Shown here: positions 49,891 to 60,049 of the stretch, one piece after another | Numbering within the stretch: position 1 is the stretch's first letter | Layout of the letters: each line of letters begins with the position of its first letter | Assembly: GCA_023105745.1 (NCBI GenBank) | Contig: JALGQZ010000006.1 | Location: 33,743,686 to 33,807,685 of the forward strand | Length of the DNA: 64,000 nucleotides | Direction: 5' to 3' | From: Austropuccinia psidii | Lineage: Eukaryota; Basidiomycota; Pucciniomycetes; Pucciniales; Sphaerophragmiaceae | Notes under the pieces: generated by a model | Database searches by the model: none | The model's input: the letters and a program-made list of their open reading frames with translations, nothing else | Told to the model about the DNA's origin: nothing | Position numbers and translations under genes: made by a program

Positions 49891-50090
49891 ATCTCAAATA
49901 ATTTATAATTTAATACATTTGAAAACTACTTTAAGGAATTAGTAATAAATTTTAAGATAATTCTTTACAGTTATTTTCTTTTTTAATGAAATTTTATATG
50001 AAATTACATTTTTTTAAAAGGCTCTTGTGATGTTATATGAGTGGGATTGGACTAAATTTAAAATTTTAAAGATATAATATGAGAGCTTGG
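48478..50090. other. Homopolymer and simple-repeat DNA
   Basis: From about 48.65 to 49.9 kb the sequence is almost wholly A and T in long runs, with (TTA)n at 49448-49478, (ATA)n at 49399-49419 and (AT)n at 49691-49714. There are no genes. Run lengths and order here are the parts of the window least likely to be assembled correctly. Confidence 0.8.
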
Positions 50091-50268
50091 AGTTAAGGTC
50101 CATATTGATTCTTATTTTTTTTACATCTGAAATGGATTTTGATAGGTGTATGAAGAATTGAAGCATTTGATTCATGATAATCTCGGGGCTCAAGGATAAG
50201 GTGAATTTGAATCAGAACAATCAAGAAGAGGTATGAGTTAACATACACTTGAGGGTGAATGAACCAAT

Positions 50269-50664
50269 TTGATGCATATAAAAAATCAATCAGTTCATAA
50301 TTTCTTGGACCCTGAATCAGCAAAAGGGACTGAGAACATGCAAGATTATGTTACAGAAAATCCAATGGGGGTTTCAAGTACCATAGCCAGTCCTTTGCCA
50401 CATGGATCATATCATTTTCCCATGATTCAAAATGTGTTGATTGCCAAACTTTGGGTTTATGTAGTTCCATTTGGTTTGAAAAAGGCTGTAAAGAATTCAA
50501 TCAAGAGGAAAGATATATTGAGAATTACTGCTAAGAGTAAATCAGTTATTTCATCCATGATACCAAATTTTTTGACTAAAATAATTTTTGCTGATAGAAA
50601 TTTAAAAAAAAAAATTATATATGAAAAAGTGCAAAGTAAAAACTCAAAACCTGTTCTCTCATGA
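50269..50664 (+). CDS. Unidentified 131-codon open frame, possibly a retroelement gag fragment
   Basis: An open frame in otherwise AT-rich DNA; I do not recognise it. It has a segment L-P-H-G-S-Y-H-F-P-M-I-Q-N-V-L-I-A-K-L-W-V with the spacing (short substrate-like start, Tyr-x-x-W/F-type helix) seen at the start of copia-type gag proteins, then a basic half rich in Lys and Ser. No neighbouring protease, integrase or RT frame is visible. It may be a scrap of a retroelement or chance. The codon use gives no strong sign of selection. Confidence 0.25.
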   Translation: MMHIKNQSVHNFLDPESAKGTENMQDYVTENPMGVSSTIASPLPHGSYHFPMIQNVLIAKLWVYVVPFGLKKAVKNSIKRKDILRITAKSKSVISSMIPNFLTKIIFADRNLKKKIIYEKVQSKNSKPVLS

Positions 50665-51005
50665 ACAGAAATAAAACTCAGGTTTTTTTTTCTATTTTGA
50701 GCTGAACTGTATAATATTTACACTTCAAAAATGTTCATTTTTTGTTTAAATTTTTGAAGTTTTTATTTTTCAAAACCTATTTCCAAACAGGGCCTAAAAT
50801 TAAGTAAATGACAATCAATCTTGAAAAAGAGAGAAAAAATCAAATTATTTTTAACCAAATTTTAATTATAAAATAAAATTAAATCTATAACTTTATTACA
50901 AGACACTTTTGAATTGATTGTGTTTGTTGCAAGATGGAAGCTTGCGTATGTCAACATTTGCCTGGGTTTTATCAGTTTGGCACAATACGTTTTTGCAGCC
51001 ACTTG

Positions 51006-52433
51006 TTACTCTTGTTTTGATTTATTGAGTGAGCTTGAAATTTTAGCTAAGGAAGAGGAGTAAAGTTTTATAGAAACAAATACTAATGTAGTGCCAATTA
51101 AAAAGTATATGCCAGGTCTTGAGCGGTTTACAAGCGCTGTGACGATTGTTGAGACTTGGTCAAATTTAATGAAAAAAAAAGCCAATTATAGATATCAGAG
51201 TTGATGAAAATGGTAAGAATGTCAAATAAATTATTAGACGGTAGTGAGTATACTCACGAATGATGGCTAAACTAGAGGCAAAATTTTTTGTTAAAGTACT
51301 ACTTTGCTTGACTAAGATTGACACCAAAATCCCACCGATGGCCTGATAGCAAACAACAAACCAAACCAAGGAATTGTAACCAAAAAAAAAGCCCTGCTGA
51401 GTGACCTTTAATCGCGATTGAGAGTCAAGATAAATTGACAAATAAGATATGATTAAGGTAGGTATGCAAAGCTGGATGTTTTTTTCCCATAAATTGTCGA
51501 TTGAATCTGATAGTTGAACTGTCTGATTTTGAATGTTGGAAGTGGTAGATTGAGAATCAAGGGGGATTGAATTGGAATTATTTAATAATTTAGGATTAAC
51601 TGGGATGAATTTTAGTAATCTTTCAAACCAGCAGCCAGCTAGTCCCGAGAGTAAAGATGCTAATACAATACAACCAAAGCCCTTGAGTTGATTTGATTTT
51701 TTGACTTCATTTCTGAAGGAAACCTTTAAAGAGTTGTGTTGAAATTGGACGAGGATGACGCCGAGAGCCAAAAGGCCAAGTGACAACCATTGTTGCAAGG
51801 TCAAGATACGTTTACAGAGCAATACAGAGCAAAGTGCGGTGGTTAGAATTTTAAGCTGAGAGGTAACGAGAAAGATTGGGGTGTCGAGTTGGGCCAATCC
51901 AATATACAATAAATGATTCTGAAGCCTAAAGAACAACCAATGAGATTAGAAAGTATCAAGGATCCGATTTAAATGGAATAAGTTGAAAAGACAAGGTGAT
52001 TGACGTACGTATAGAGCAGTGCGGGTACTATCATTAACAAAATGTCTTTAAAGTGGCCTGGACCAGCTACCAAGCGCAAGCCATGAAGGGCGTCGAGAAG
52101 GATGCGAAAAGGGTAGAATAGCCTCGAAATAAGTCGATAGCCAAGACACTCACAAGATGGAGAGGACGTATGTGAGCGAGCATGAATCTTGGAGGCCAGG
52201 ATTGAAGTACTGATAGCAGCTTTGAGACATTCGGTCAAGAATATGGCGGTTGAGGGGTTATACAGGGACGAGTCCTTCAAGACGCCGGCCGAGGAATGGG
52301 CCGATCGGTTGGGAGTGTTGATTCGAGTGAGTCTGACGATGGAGACGGAGGCTTGATGGACGACCAAGAGACAGAAAGCCAGATGAGGATTGTCGAGAGA
52401 AATTCGTTTGAGCATGCTTTGGAAGCATCCCAT
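51006..52433 (-). CDS. Golgi-type nucleotide-sugar transporter (UDP-Gal/UDP-GlcNAc family), three exons
   Basis: Minus-strand exons 52433-52009, 51925-51258 and 51154-51006 give 413 residues without a stop. Introns (83 and 103 bp) have donors gtacgt and gtgagt and acceptors ttag and caag. The protein is a multi-span transporter of the SLC35A type that exchanges UDP-sugars for UMP across the Golgi or ER membrane. Family signs: V-P-A-L-L-Y-T-L-Q-N-H-L-L-Y across the first splice; L-D-T-P-I-F-L-V-T-S-Q-L-K-I-L-T-T-A-L; a W-F-E-R-L-L-K segment; G-F-F-F-G-Y-N-S-L-V-W; and A-I-G-G-I-L-V-S. A loop of about 40 polar residues follows helix 5. The usual K-Y-A-D-N-I-L-K-G-F-A segment is diverged (K-Q-S-S-T-L-T-K-N-F-A). 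The ATG at 52433 is the first after an in-frame stop; the substrate is not certain. Confidence 0.88.
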
Positions 52434-53040
52434 GCCAAGACAGTACCAGCAAGATGAACCAAGATGGAATTTTCTGGCCCTCAGGACGGCCCCTGGGGGA
52501 GCTGCTGGCGATCGCAGGCGAAGCGAGCCTGGCTGAGTTAAAGACTGAGCTATGAGGGACTCCTAGCTCGGCAGGAGGCACGACCATCGACGGAGATCGA
52601 ATGAGTCAATTTATTCCCACAGACCAGACCACAACTTGATGAATTGTTGCTCTGATTTCTGATTTTGGGCTCAAGTTGATATTAGCCAAGATAAATTGGA
52701 GGCTGATGGAGATCAAGATGAGAAATTTGAGTGAGCCACCCAGCGATTTTTGACCAAAAGGACATCGACAGCCTCGTTGGCAGTCATAGCACCGAGACAG
52801 ACCGATAAATGTTGTGCTTGGAGCGTGGATGAGACCGATGGAGGATTGAGGATGAGATTAGTTTGCAGTTGACGGAGGATCAACGACGCCTTCGACCAAG
52901 GCGCCCAACAGCGCCAGAGGGTGCTTGGCCACGAGCAAGATGCGCTCATTCTTGGGCTCAGGGTCATTGTGCTTTTGCCAATTGGGGGAATGGTGTAGCA
53001 GGCAGGGCAGAGAACTACTTTGCATTGATGTGAGTGATTG
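52434..53040 (-). other. 5' flank of the transporter with a possible unassigned exon
   Basis: GC-richer, CpG-containing DNA like the transporter itself. On the minus strand a 58-codon frame from the ATG near 53023 (M-Q-S-S-S-L-P-C...N-E-R-I-L-L-V-A-K-H-P-L-A-L-L-G) overlaps an 84-codon frame (52713-52967) that ends in C-L-G-A-M-T-A-N-E-A-V-D-V-L-L-V-K-N-R-W. Both look protein-like and are one frame apart. They may be exons of an unknown upstream gene, or leader exons of the transporter. I do not recognise the protein. Confidence 0.35.
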
Positions 53041-53520
53041 TAAAAGTTTGAGAAACTAAAATTATTTGTTTATTAACAATCAGGCAAATATGAAAACAAA
53101 GAGATGTAGGGCATGTACGTAACGGTGGATGCGGTTTAATACCACGTTTTAGAGATAAGAAAAGATAAGCATTAAGGAGTGGTACAAGGGATAAATGATC
53201 AAGTCAAAGGATTACTTTGTCAGTTTAAAGAGTCATCACTTGTTAGTGAGTAAAACTGTTGCTCATGACTGTGGTTAGAGCAGTTGTGAATGATATTAAA
53301 CGAAGGATGAGAAGTCAATGTTGCTGGTACAACGGATAAAATAGAAAGAATAGGAATGATTCAAGGGAATGAATGAGACGGCTAAGAAAAGAAAATAGGC
53401 TGAAGGTACGCAAACATCCTCTACTGGGAGTGAGACCGTGCTCATTTTAAGCTAGCTCACCTAAACCCTTTTGGGTGGAAATTTCCTGAGTAATTTATTA
53501 GCTTGTTTTCTCACATTCTG
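53041..53520. other. Spacer, nothing recognised
   Basis: About 480 bp of mixed composition between the CpG-containing island and the hAT remnant. I see no gene, repeat or terminal sequence. The left border of the hAT element was not found here. Confidence 0.5.
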
Positions 53521-54562
53521 AATTGCTCATATGGATACTTAGCTGCAAAACAGACAATGGGCAGTTCAAACAGTGGTTCCAATTTCGAATGGACCTTTTG
53601 GGAATCTTGAGGCAAACATGGAATTTTAAAACAATTATTCAGAATTACTGGCAATAATGCCATAAACAATATCTCCATGGTTGCTGCCATTGAGTGAAAA
53701 TACCATGGGATGAATATTACCTGTCCTCAAGATGAGAGCTTTCATTGATGCATATGCCACATCCTCAATCTGGTTGCCAAGGATTTTTTGGCTCACATGG
53801 CCCAATTGACCAATGAAGATTACACATTCTTTGATGATGACTTGATAGTCGATCTAGTACCAATTTCCAAAACCAAAGATGAAGAAGCACAAACCCCCAA
53901 GGAGATCAGAGGTAGGTGATACAATTCCCTTGTAAAGTTGGTCATAAATGGCTACTGAAAGCTGACCATGTGCTAATCATATTTAGGAACACTGAACCAT
54001 GTTCAGAAAAAGACAAACTACAGCCAAAATAAGAGTCATGGATTTGCAGTCAATCAAAGCACCCTGGAAACTCAGGATAAATCAGGTGAACTGAAACATG
54101 TCAATGACTTCGAATCAACTTTTAATGAAATTGATAGAAATATTGGGTTGAAAACATAATTAAGAACAGGTAAATCAATTTTCTGGTCAAATTCCAACTT
54201 CCTAAACTTTCCTAATCCATTGAGGGTTTGTTTTGAATTAACCTAAAGGTAACAAGACCATTGTGCATTCTCTCTCACACATTCATGGATATGCCATGAA
54301 GCATAAGGCATTTATTAATTCCTGCAACCAGACTAGCAACCCAAAACTCCTTCAAATTAAAATTCTAACTAATCAATAGAGCTATTTCTTACTTCAAATA
54401 AAAAAGTATCAGGCCTTAAAATTGACTATACAACTCTATATTTCAACTCCTAAAGGGGCCAAATATAAATTATCAGAAAAAGTGTGGAGTTCAAATGGAG
54501 TTTATACTACCAATTCCATAACTAATTGAACAGTTTTTCAATGTGTTTCAATCAAGGTCACC
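53521..54562 (+). pseudogene. hAT-family transposase remnant, truncated by a family-B element
   Basis: Plus-strand pieces read T-G-N-N-A-I-N-N-I-S-M-V-A-A-I-E (near 53640; the usual D-N-A-x-N-N-D box, with Gly for the catalytic Asp) and C-I-C-H-I-L-N-L-V-A-K-D-F-L-A-H-M (near 53760), both typical of hAT transposases. Next comes D-E-E-A-Q-T-P-K-E-I-R-G, with a gtaggt...tttag intron (about 53913-53985), and a diverged middle part to 54562. Stops and frameshifts are many. The family-B LTR starts at 54563 in mid-gene; the hAT C-terminal dimerisation region is not in this window. Confidence 0.68.
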
Positions 54563-56081
54563 TGTCACAGTGGCTCTTATGGAAGTAAGAGGGCCTGACA
54601 CTCAGGAATCAAGAACTCACTTGGAGGGCTTCAAAAGATAAGAAGAATAATAAAGATTGATTTCTTTAAAAAAAGAAGAATGGAAAAGACAAGTATGCCA
54701 AAGATAAAGAAAAGATAAGAAGCCAACCAAGTGAATCCTCAATTCACTGTTTCAACCTGCCAGAAAAGGAAATGGAATTAGTAAAGGATATGACCACCAA
54801 TATCCACTGACAGGCAAGGAAGAAAAAGAGTAAGGTTGCTGAATGACTGAATTAAGATTATCAGTAATTAACTTTAATAAGGTAAAAGAAAATAAGGATA
54901 AAAATAAATCCAATATATTAATTAACTGGGGAAAAAGTCCCCAGGTGCTGAAAGGTGGCGAGTATATGTGAAAAACTGAAAGACTGATCCTGGAAGGTGA
55001 ATCAATTGACTGTATTGTCTGAATTGGGCCAATACAATTCTGGCCATCTTGAAATTTGAGCTGTGTGATTGAATTGGCCCAATTGGGCCAAGGACATACA
55101 GGTTGATTGATTGATGCCTGTATGAACCAATTGAGTTGTCCAAGGAGTATTGAAATACTTGAGGCCTTGACAACTGATTGAAAGACTGTATAACCTCTGA
55201 GAATGCCCTTGGAATAATCCTAAATGAAATTGCCACCCAACTCCTGCAGGGCCAGGTGATTGGGATCCTTGAATGGTCTTCTGTTTGCCACCATGGATTG
55301 CCAGACTGATGAGTTAAAGAATCCTCCTTTGAAATAGGCATTGGATTTTGGGACCTTGGGTTTGGAATTGTTGAATTTGGTCCTGAAAACGTCAGTATTG
55401 AATTGCTGAGAAAAAATGGTGCATAATAGTATATAATACCATATATGCACCACTCTTGCAACCTTGAGTACAGGGTGCATAGAGGAATGGAAAGAATTCC
55501 CCTTAAGTTGAGGGGAGTGCTTGCTGAGCTGGTCTGGTGGTTGCCAGAGGCCATGGCTGGAAATATGATCCATGGCCAAAATTAGGTCCTACAGGTTCTA
55601 TGGCCATTTTGGTGTCCAAGGGATTGATGGCCAAAATTGGCTCAGGTGGGTCCAATGGTGGTTTGGGACCCACCTGGCCTTGGGGGCTAGATGGTTGCCC
55701 CTTTTGGCCTCATTGGAGTAGGCCAAAAGGGGCCTAATTGGCCTATGGACCACGGACTGTGAATTACAGCCCACGGGGGGCCTAAATGGCCCAAAAAGGC
55801 CATTTAGGCCTAAACCCCCCTAATGAAAGGGGTAGGCCCAAAATGGAAGATGATGGCTAGGGAGCCTGGAGGACCCTAGAAGACAAAAGAACCCCCCAGG
55901 CCCAAAATCAAAGATAAAGCCCTGGGGGTTGGTGATATGGAAATTGGCCAAGGAGGCCAATGATGGCAGGATATGGCCTGAGGCCATAGAGCACCAGAGG
56001 GGACCAATTGGCCCCAACTTGGTTCCAGGTTAGAATTTCCACAACACTCATGGAGGAGGGTCAATCTTTGTGGTTGTGACA
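54563..56081 (-). repeat. 3' LTR of the minus-strand family-B element
   Basis: The minus strand starts TGTCACAACC and ends CACTGTGACA. It is close to 57673-59297 in reverse orientation and to 21547-23094. A 210-codon minus frame (54922-55554) partly matches a frame in the copy at 21547-23094. Confidence 0.92.
55779..55810. promoter_or_regulatory. Conserved hairpin in LTR B
   Basis: Perfect 13-bp arms (GGCCTAAATGGCC and GGCCATTTAGGCC) around the 6-base loop CAAAAA. The same hairpin is at 57984-58015. It lies in the most GC-rich part of the LTR, about 270 bp from the TGTCACAACC end. Its function is unknown; a protein-binding or RNA-structure role is possible. Confidence 0.75.
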
Positions 56082-56096
56082 GTACCCCCCTACCTT
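56082..56096 (-). promoter_or_regulatory. Polypurine tract of the minus-strand family-B element
   Basis: On the minus strand AAGGTAGGGGGGTAC directly precedes the LTR start TGTCACAACC. A purine run next to the 3' LTR is the primer site for plus-strand DNA synthesis and fixes the direction of the LTR family. Confidence 0.7.
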
Positions 56097-56473
56097 AAAT
56101 GGTGAGCTCCTGAGCACCAAGATAAGGTAGAAACCTGTTGAGGCTATTGAGATGGATTGGACATAGGGATTCCAGAGGTATTTGAATCTTGAAAAGAAAA
56201 TTTTTGAACTGATAAAAGTGTTGGCATATGAACTAAGGTTGACTTGGTCTTCTCTTGACATTTGGTTTTGAAAATGTTGAAGAAATGATTTGGCATTAAG
56301 ATTTATTAGAAAAGAAATTTGAGGAAATATGAAGAATAAAAAGGTAAAAGAAACAAATATAAAGAGAGAAAAAAGAAAATAAAAAGAAAAAATGAGTTTT
56401 GAGGGGGAGTTTAATCTTCATCACCGATTTTGACAGTGGCCAAGGACCTGGATAACAGAAATTGATACCAGGT

Positions 56474-56860
56474 GCTCACAGAGTGGCCAAGGTGATGTTT
56501 TGAAAGATTGTAGACCCCTCAGGGAAGTGAACACCAGTAGAGGAACTTACTTTTGGTAGTTACCACTCTCACCAGTGCCATAAATAATAAAAGATATTGA
56601 TAAATGAATGTGTTGAACAGATAATAACTTGGGAAGGAAAATAAGAAAGGAATCATCCATTTGCCCAAAGTGGAAATGGCCATAAATTTGAATTGATGTT
56701 GAAATCCAGGCCAGAAGATCTGTTTCCAAATTGCAAACTGCTCACAGAGTGGCCAAGGTGATGCTTACAACAGAAAAGAGTAGAATACCCCTAAAGGTGC
56801 ATACCAGGAGTGGGACTTACTTTTGGTAATTCCTCTCCCCACCAAGCACCATAAAATGAT
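56474..56860 (-). repeat. Duplicated module of about 266 bp period near the 3' end of the element
   Basis: GCTCACAGAGTGGCCAAGGT occurs at 56474 and at 56740. Each copy is followed about 75 bp later by 'acttacttttggta' and 'ctc.ccacca..gccataaa' (56547 and 56816 onwards). On the minus strand both give frames that end in a Gly-Glu...N-Y-Q-K peptide. The copies are diverged, so the duplication is old. Confidence 0.75.
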
Positions 56861-56889
56861 CAAGATTTTGAAGGATTGGGTCCTGGATT

Positions 56890-57672
56890 GTCAGGATACA
56901 AAGAATGGAAATCTTTGACAAGATCAGGACAATTCTTGAGCTTTTTGGCTGGTTCCTAAGTGGATCTTTCTGGGTCTTGACTGAAACCTTTCCATTCCAC
57001 CAGATACCATAACTTTCTTCTTTTGAGCTTTGAATCCAGTACTTGAGAGACTTCCCATTCCTCTGCTTCTTCAATGATAATTGAAGGAGGAGGCTCTTGA
57101 TGCCTATGTGGGATTATTGAGTTCTTACTTGTTCCAAGAGTGAAATATGGAAGACTGGGTGCATGGACTTCTATTGAGATGGGAGCTTGAGGTGGCAGGC
57201 ATTAGTGCTGACTTTCTTCAAGATTTCAAAAGGACCCAGCCATCTTTTAGAAAGTTTTTGGGCAGGTCTAGTTGAATTGATGTTATTGGAAGAAAACCAT
57301 ACCATGTCACCAGGAGTGAAAACAGGTGTACTTGCTCTACTTTTATCTGCATACCTCTTAAATTTGTTTATGGAAACTTCAATTTCTCTCTTGAAATTGT
57401 CCTTTACTGATTGGAGTTTAGTTGATAACTTTCCAGCAGACGTATCTTGAGTGATGTGAACTGAGTCAAAATGAGGATCTCTTCCATAAACAGTGAAAAA
57501 CGGGGATTGCTTGGTTGAAGAGTGATCAGAATTATTGTAGGCAAATTCAGCCAGAGGGAGCCAGGTGTTCCAATCATCTTGATGATAACTAACATACATC
57601 CAAAGATACTGTTCTAGTATCTGATTTACCCTCTCTGTCTGTCCATCAGTTTCTGGATGGTAAGCAGTTGAC
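56890..57672 (-). pseudogene. Integrase C-terminal half and chromodomain of the family-B element
   Basis: The minus frame 57599-57171 continues upstream in frame to the insertion point at 57672 (S-T-A-Y-H-P-E-T-D-G-Q-T-E-R-V, with the catalytic Glu). It carries W-L-P-L-A-E-F-A-Y-N-N, K-R-Y-A-D-K-S-R and W-L-G-P-F-E-I-L, the GPY/F-type domain. Downstream, from about 57080 to 56950 and one frame over, is a chromodomain: E-E-W-E-V-S-Q-V-L-D-S-K...W-Y-L-V-E-W-K-G-F-S...stop-E-P-A, where the stop replaces the expected Trp. There is one stop before the chromodomain as well. Confidence 0.87.
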
Positions 57673-59297
57673 TGTCACAACCACGAGTTTGACCCTCCTC
57701 CTTGATGGTTGCAGCAATACAACCTGGAGCCAAGTAGGGGCCAGTTGGTCACGTCATATCATTTATGGCCAATTGGCCCCCTTGGGGGTTCTATGGCTCT
57801 TATGCCATAACCCATTCCAATATCCTGCCATAATTGGCCTTCTTGGCCAATTTCCACCTCACCAACCCCCAGGCCTTCACTCTTGATTTTGGGCCTGGGG
57901 GGTCCTTTTGTCTTCTAGGGGTCTCCAGGCCCCCTAGCCATCTCCATCCAATCAGGGCACCCCCTTTTCATTAAGGGGATTTAGGCCTAAATGGCCTTTT
58001 TGGGCCATTTAGGCCCCCTACGGCTCCTACGGCCCGTGGGCCACATACTGCGGTCCGCAGGCCAATTAGGCCCCTTTCGGCCTAATCCAATGAGTCCAAA
58101 GGGGGAAACCATCTAGCCCTCAAGGCCAGTTGGGTCCCAAACCACAATTGGCCACCAATCTGTTGGACCCAAAATTGGCCAAAGACCTGTTGGACACCAT
58201 TTTGGCAATAAATCCCATAGGACCCAATTTTGGCCATGGCCTCTGGTAGCCACCAGAGGCCACCAGATCAGCTCAGTCAGCCTTCCCCTCAACTTATGGG
58301 GAATTCTTTCCATTCCTTCATACCATCCGTACTTAAGGTTGCAGGCATGGTGCATATATGGTATTATATACCATTATGCACCATTTTTTCTCAGCAATCC
58401 AATGGTGATGTTTTCAGGACCCTTTTCCATCTTTCCATATCAAGGTCTCAAAATACAACGCCCATTTAGAAGGAGGATTACTCAGCTGATCAGTCTGACA
58501 AGTTATGGCAGCAATCAGAAGACTCTTCAAGGATCCCAACCACCTGTACCTGCAGGAGTTGGGTTGGTACATTTTTCAGGATTATTCAAAGGTTAATTCT
58601 CAAGAGGTATTACATCAATGAAATAAGTTTTCAAGGCATCAAGTATGTCAATACTCCTTGGACAACTCAATTCATCCATACAGGCCTCATTCAATCAACC
58701 TGTAGGGCCTTGGCCCAATTGGGCCATTTCATATTCCACTGTGGGAATTCCATCCCACAGTTCAGATTTCAAGATGGACAGAACTGTATTTCCCAATTTG
58801 GACAATACAGTCAATTGATTTACCTTCCAGGATCAGTCTTTCAGTTTTTCACATATACTGGCCACCTTTCAGCACCTGGGGACTTTTTCCCCAGTTAATT
58901 AATATATTGGATTTATTTTTATCCTTATTTTCTTTTACCTTATTAAAGTTAATACTGATAATCTTAGCTCAGTCATTAGCACCCTTTCTCTTTTTCTTCC
59001 TTGCCTGTCAGTGGATATTGGTGGTCATATCCTTTACTAATTCCATTCCTTTTCTGGCAGGTTGAAACAGTGAATTGAGGATTCACTTGGTTGGCTTCTT
59101 GGCCTTTTGCTTCCTTTATTATCTTTGGCCTTTGGCTTCTTATTCTTTTCTTTTTATCTTTGACATAGTTGTATTTTCCATTCTTCTTCTTTAAAGAAAT
59201 TAAATCTTTATTATTCCTTTATCTTTTGGAGCCCTCCAAGTGAGTTCTTGATTCCTGAGTGCCAGGCCCTCTTGCTTCCATAAGAGCCCCTGTGACA
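57673..59297 (+). repeat. 5' LTR of the plus-strand family-B element
   Basis: It starts TGTCACAACCACGAGTTTGA and ends GCCCCTGTGACA. It is the inverse partner of 54563-56081. It is longer (1625 bp) than the other copies. A 'tatatggtattatatacc' string near 58364 is a possible TATA region. Confidence 0.92.
57984..58015. promoter_or_regulatory. Conserved hairpin in LTR B, second copy
   Basis: Arms 57984-57996 and 58003-58015 (GGCCTAAATGGCC and GGCCATTTAGGCC) are identical to those at 55779-55810; the loop is TTTTTG instead of CAAAAA (read in the opposite orientation). Confidence 0.75.
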
Positions 59298-60049
59298 TTA
59301 TATTAATTAACTCATAATTTCTTTTCATTCTATTCATTCATTCATTCTTCATCAATTTCATTAATTCCTTCATTGAAATTATGACTCTTTAATGCTTATG
59401 AATTTAATGATTCTTTGTCAGCTCTCAATTTTCTCTCATTCATTCTTCATTCTGAAAATTGAAAGCTGACCCAATTTTATTTTTTGTTATCTTTTTCAAT
59501 CTTAATCTCAATCTTCAATCTCATTTTTATCCTTCATTCAGGCGTCTTATCACTTTGCTTTTCAAATTGCTCATCAGATTATTCAGACACGTTCTTCATA
59601 TCAGGATTCAATTTGATTTTTTCTTCAAGAATTTTGATGTTTGGGAAGAATTCACTTGATAATTGATTTTATTGACTGATTTGATATATTTGACATTAAC
59701 TTAAAGAAAATTGACTGACCTGAAGAATTCTCATTGATTTTGCTGAATTTCACATCAAGATTTTGACATAAATTGATTTTGACTCATGAATTCATTTGAC
59801 TGATTGATCTTTTAATTGCAAGATTTGGTTTCATTGATTTTGATTGATTGATTTTATTGACTTTAAGATTTTTATTGATATTGATTTTTGACTTCAAGAC
59901 TCATTTGATTTTGGTTGATTGACATACCTGAAGATTTTAATTGATTCATTGATTTCCTCAAGATATGATTGTTGATTCCATACTTCAAGAAAATTTTGAT
60001 TTTATTCATTTATTCTAATTTTTCATTCCTGAAATCATACCCATTGAAC
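59298..60049 (+). other. Leader of the plus-strand family-B element
   Basis: An AT-rich untranslated region between LTR and gag, with TTGATT/ATTGATTTTGA words repeated from 59690 to 59970. No clear primer-binding site follows the LTR (it begins TTATATTAATTAAC). Confidence 0.5.

Larger units (their letters stand above)
54563..57672 (-). mobile_element. 3' part of a family-B Ty3/gypsy chromovirus on the minus strand
   Basis: Read on the minus strand from 57672: integrase core and C-terminal domain, chromodomain, a 3' spacer with a duplicated module, a purine-rich tract (AAGGTAGGGGGGTAC) and then the 3' LTR (56081-54563). The 5' end of this fragment is cut at 57672 by the plus-strand element that starts at 57673. 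The rest of the element should lie beyond the right edge of the window. The outer flank of the LTR (TCACC) therefore has no partner here. Confidence 0.85.

Noticed and set aside
48650..49900. Centromere or telomere signal
   Set aside because: Homopolymers and short AT microsatellites only; no higher-order satellite unit and no TTAGGG-type repeat.
52258..52587. 109-codon minus frame as a separate gene upstream of the transporter
   Set aside because: It overlaps transporter exon 1 in another frame; the exon-1 frame is supported by family motifs and by frame-preserving splice sites.
54563..59297. One complete element bounded by the two family-B LTRs
   Set aside because: The LTRs are in opposite orientation, and the enclosed integrase and polypurine tract belong only to the left LTR, while gag/pol to the right belongs to the right LTR.
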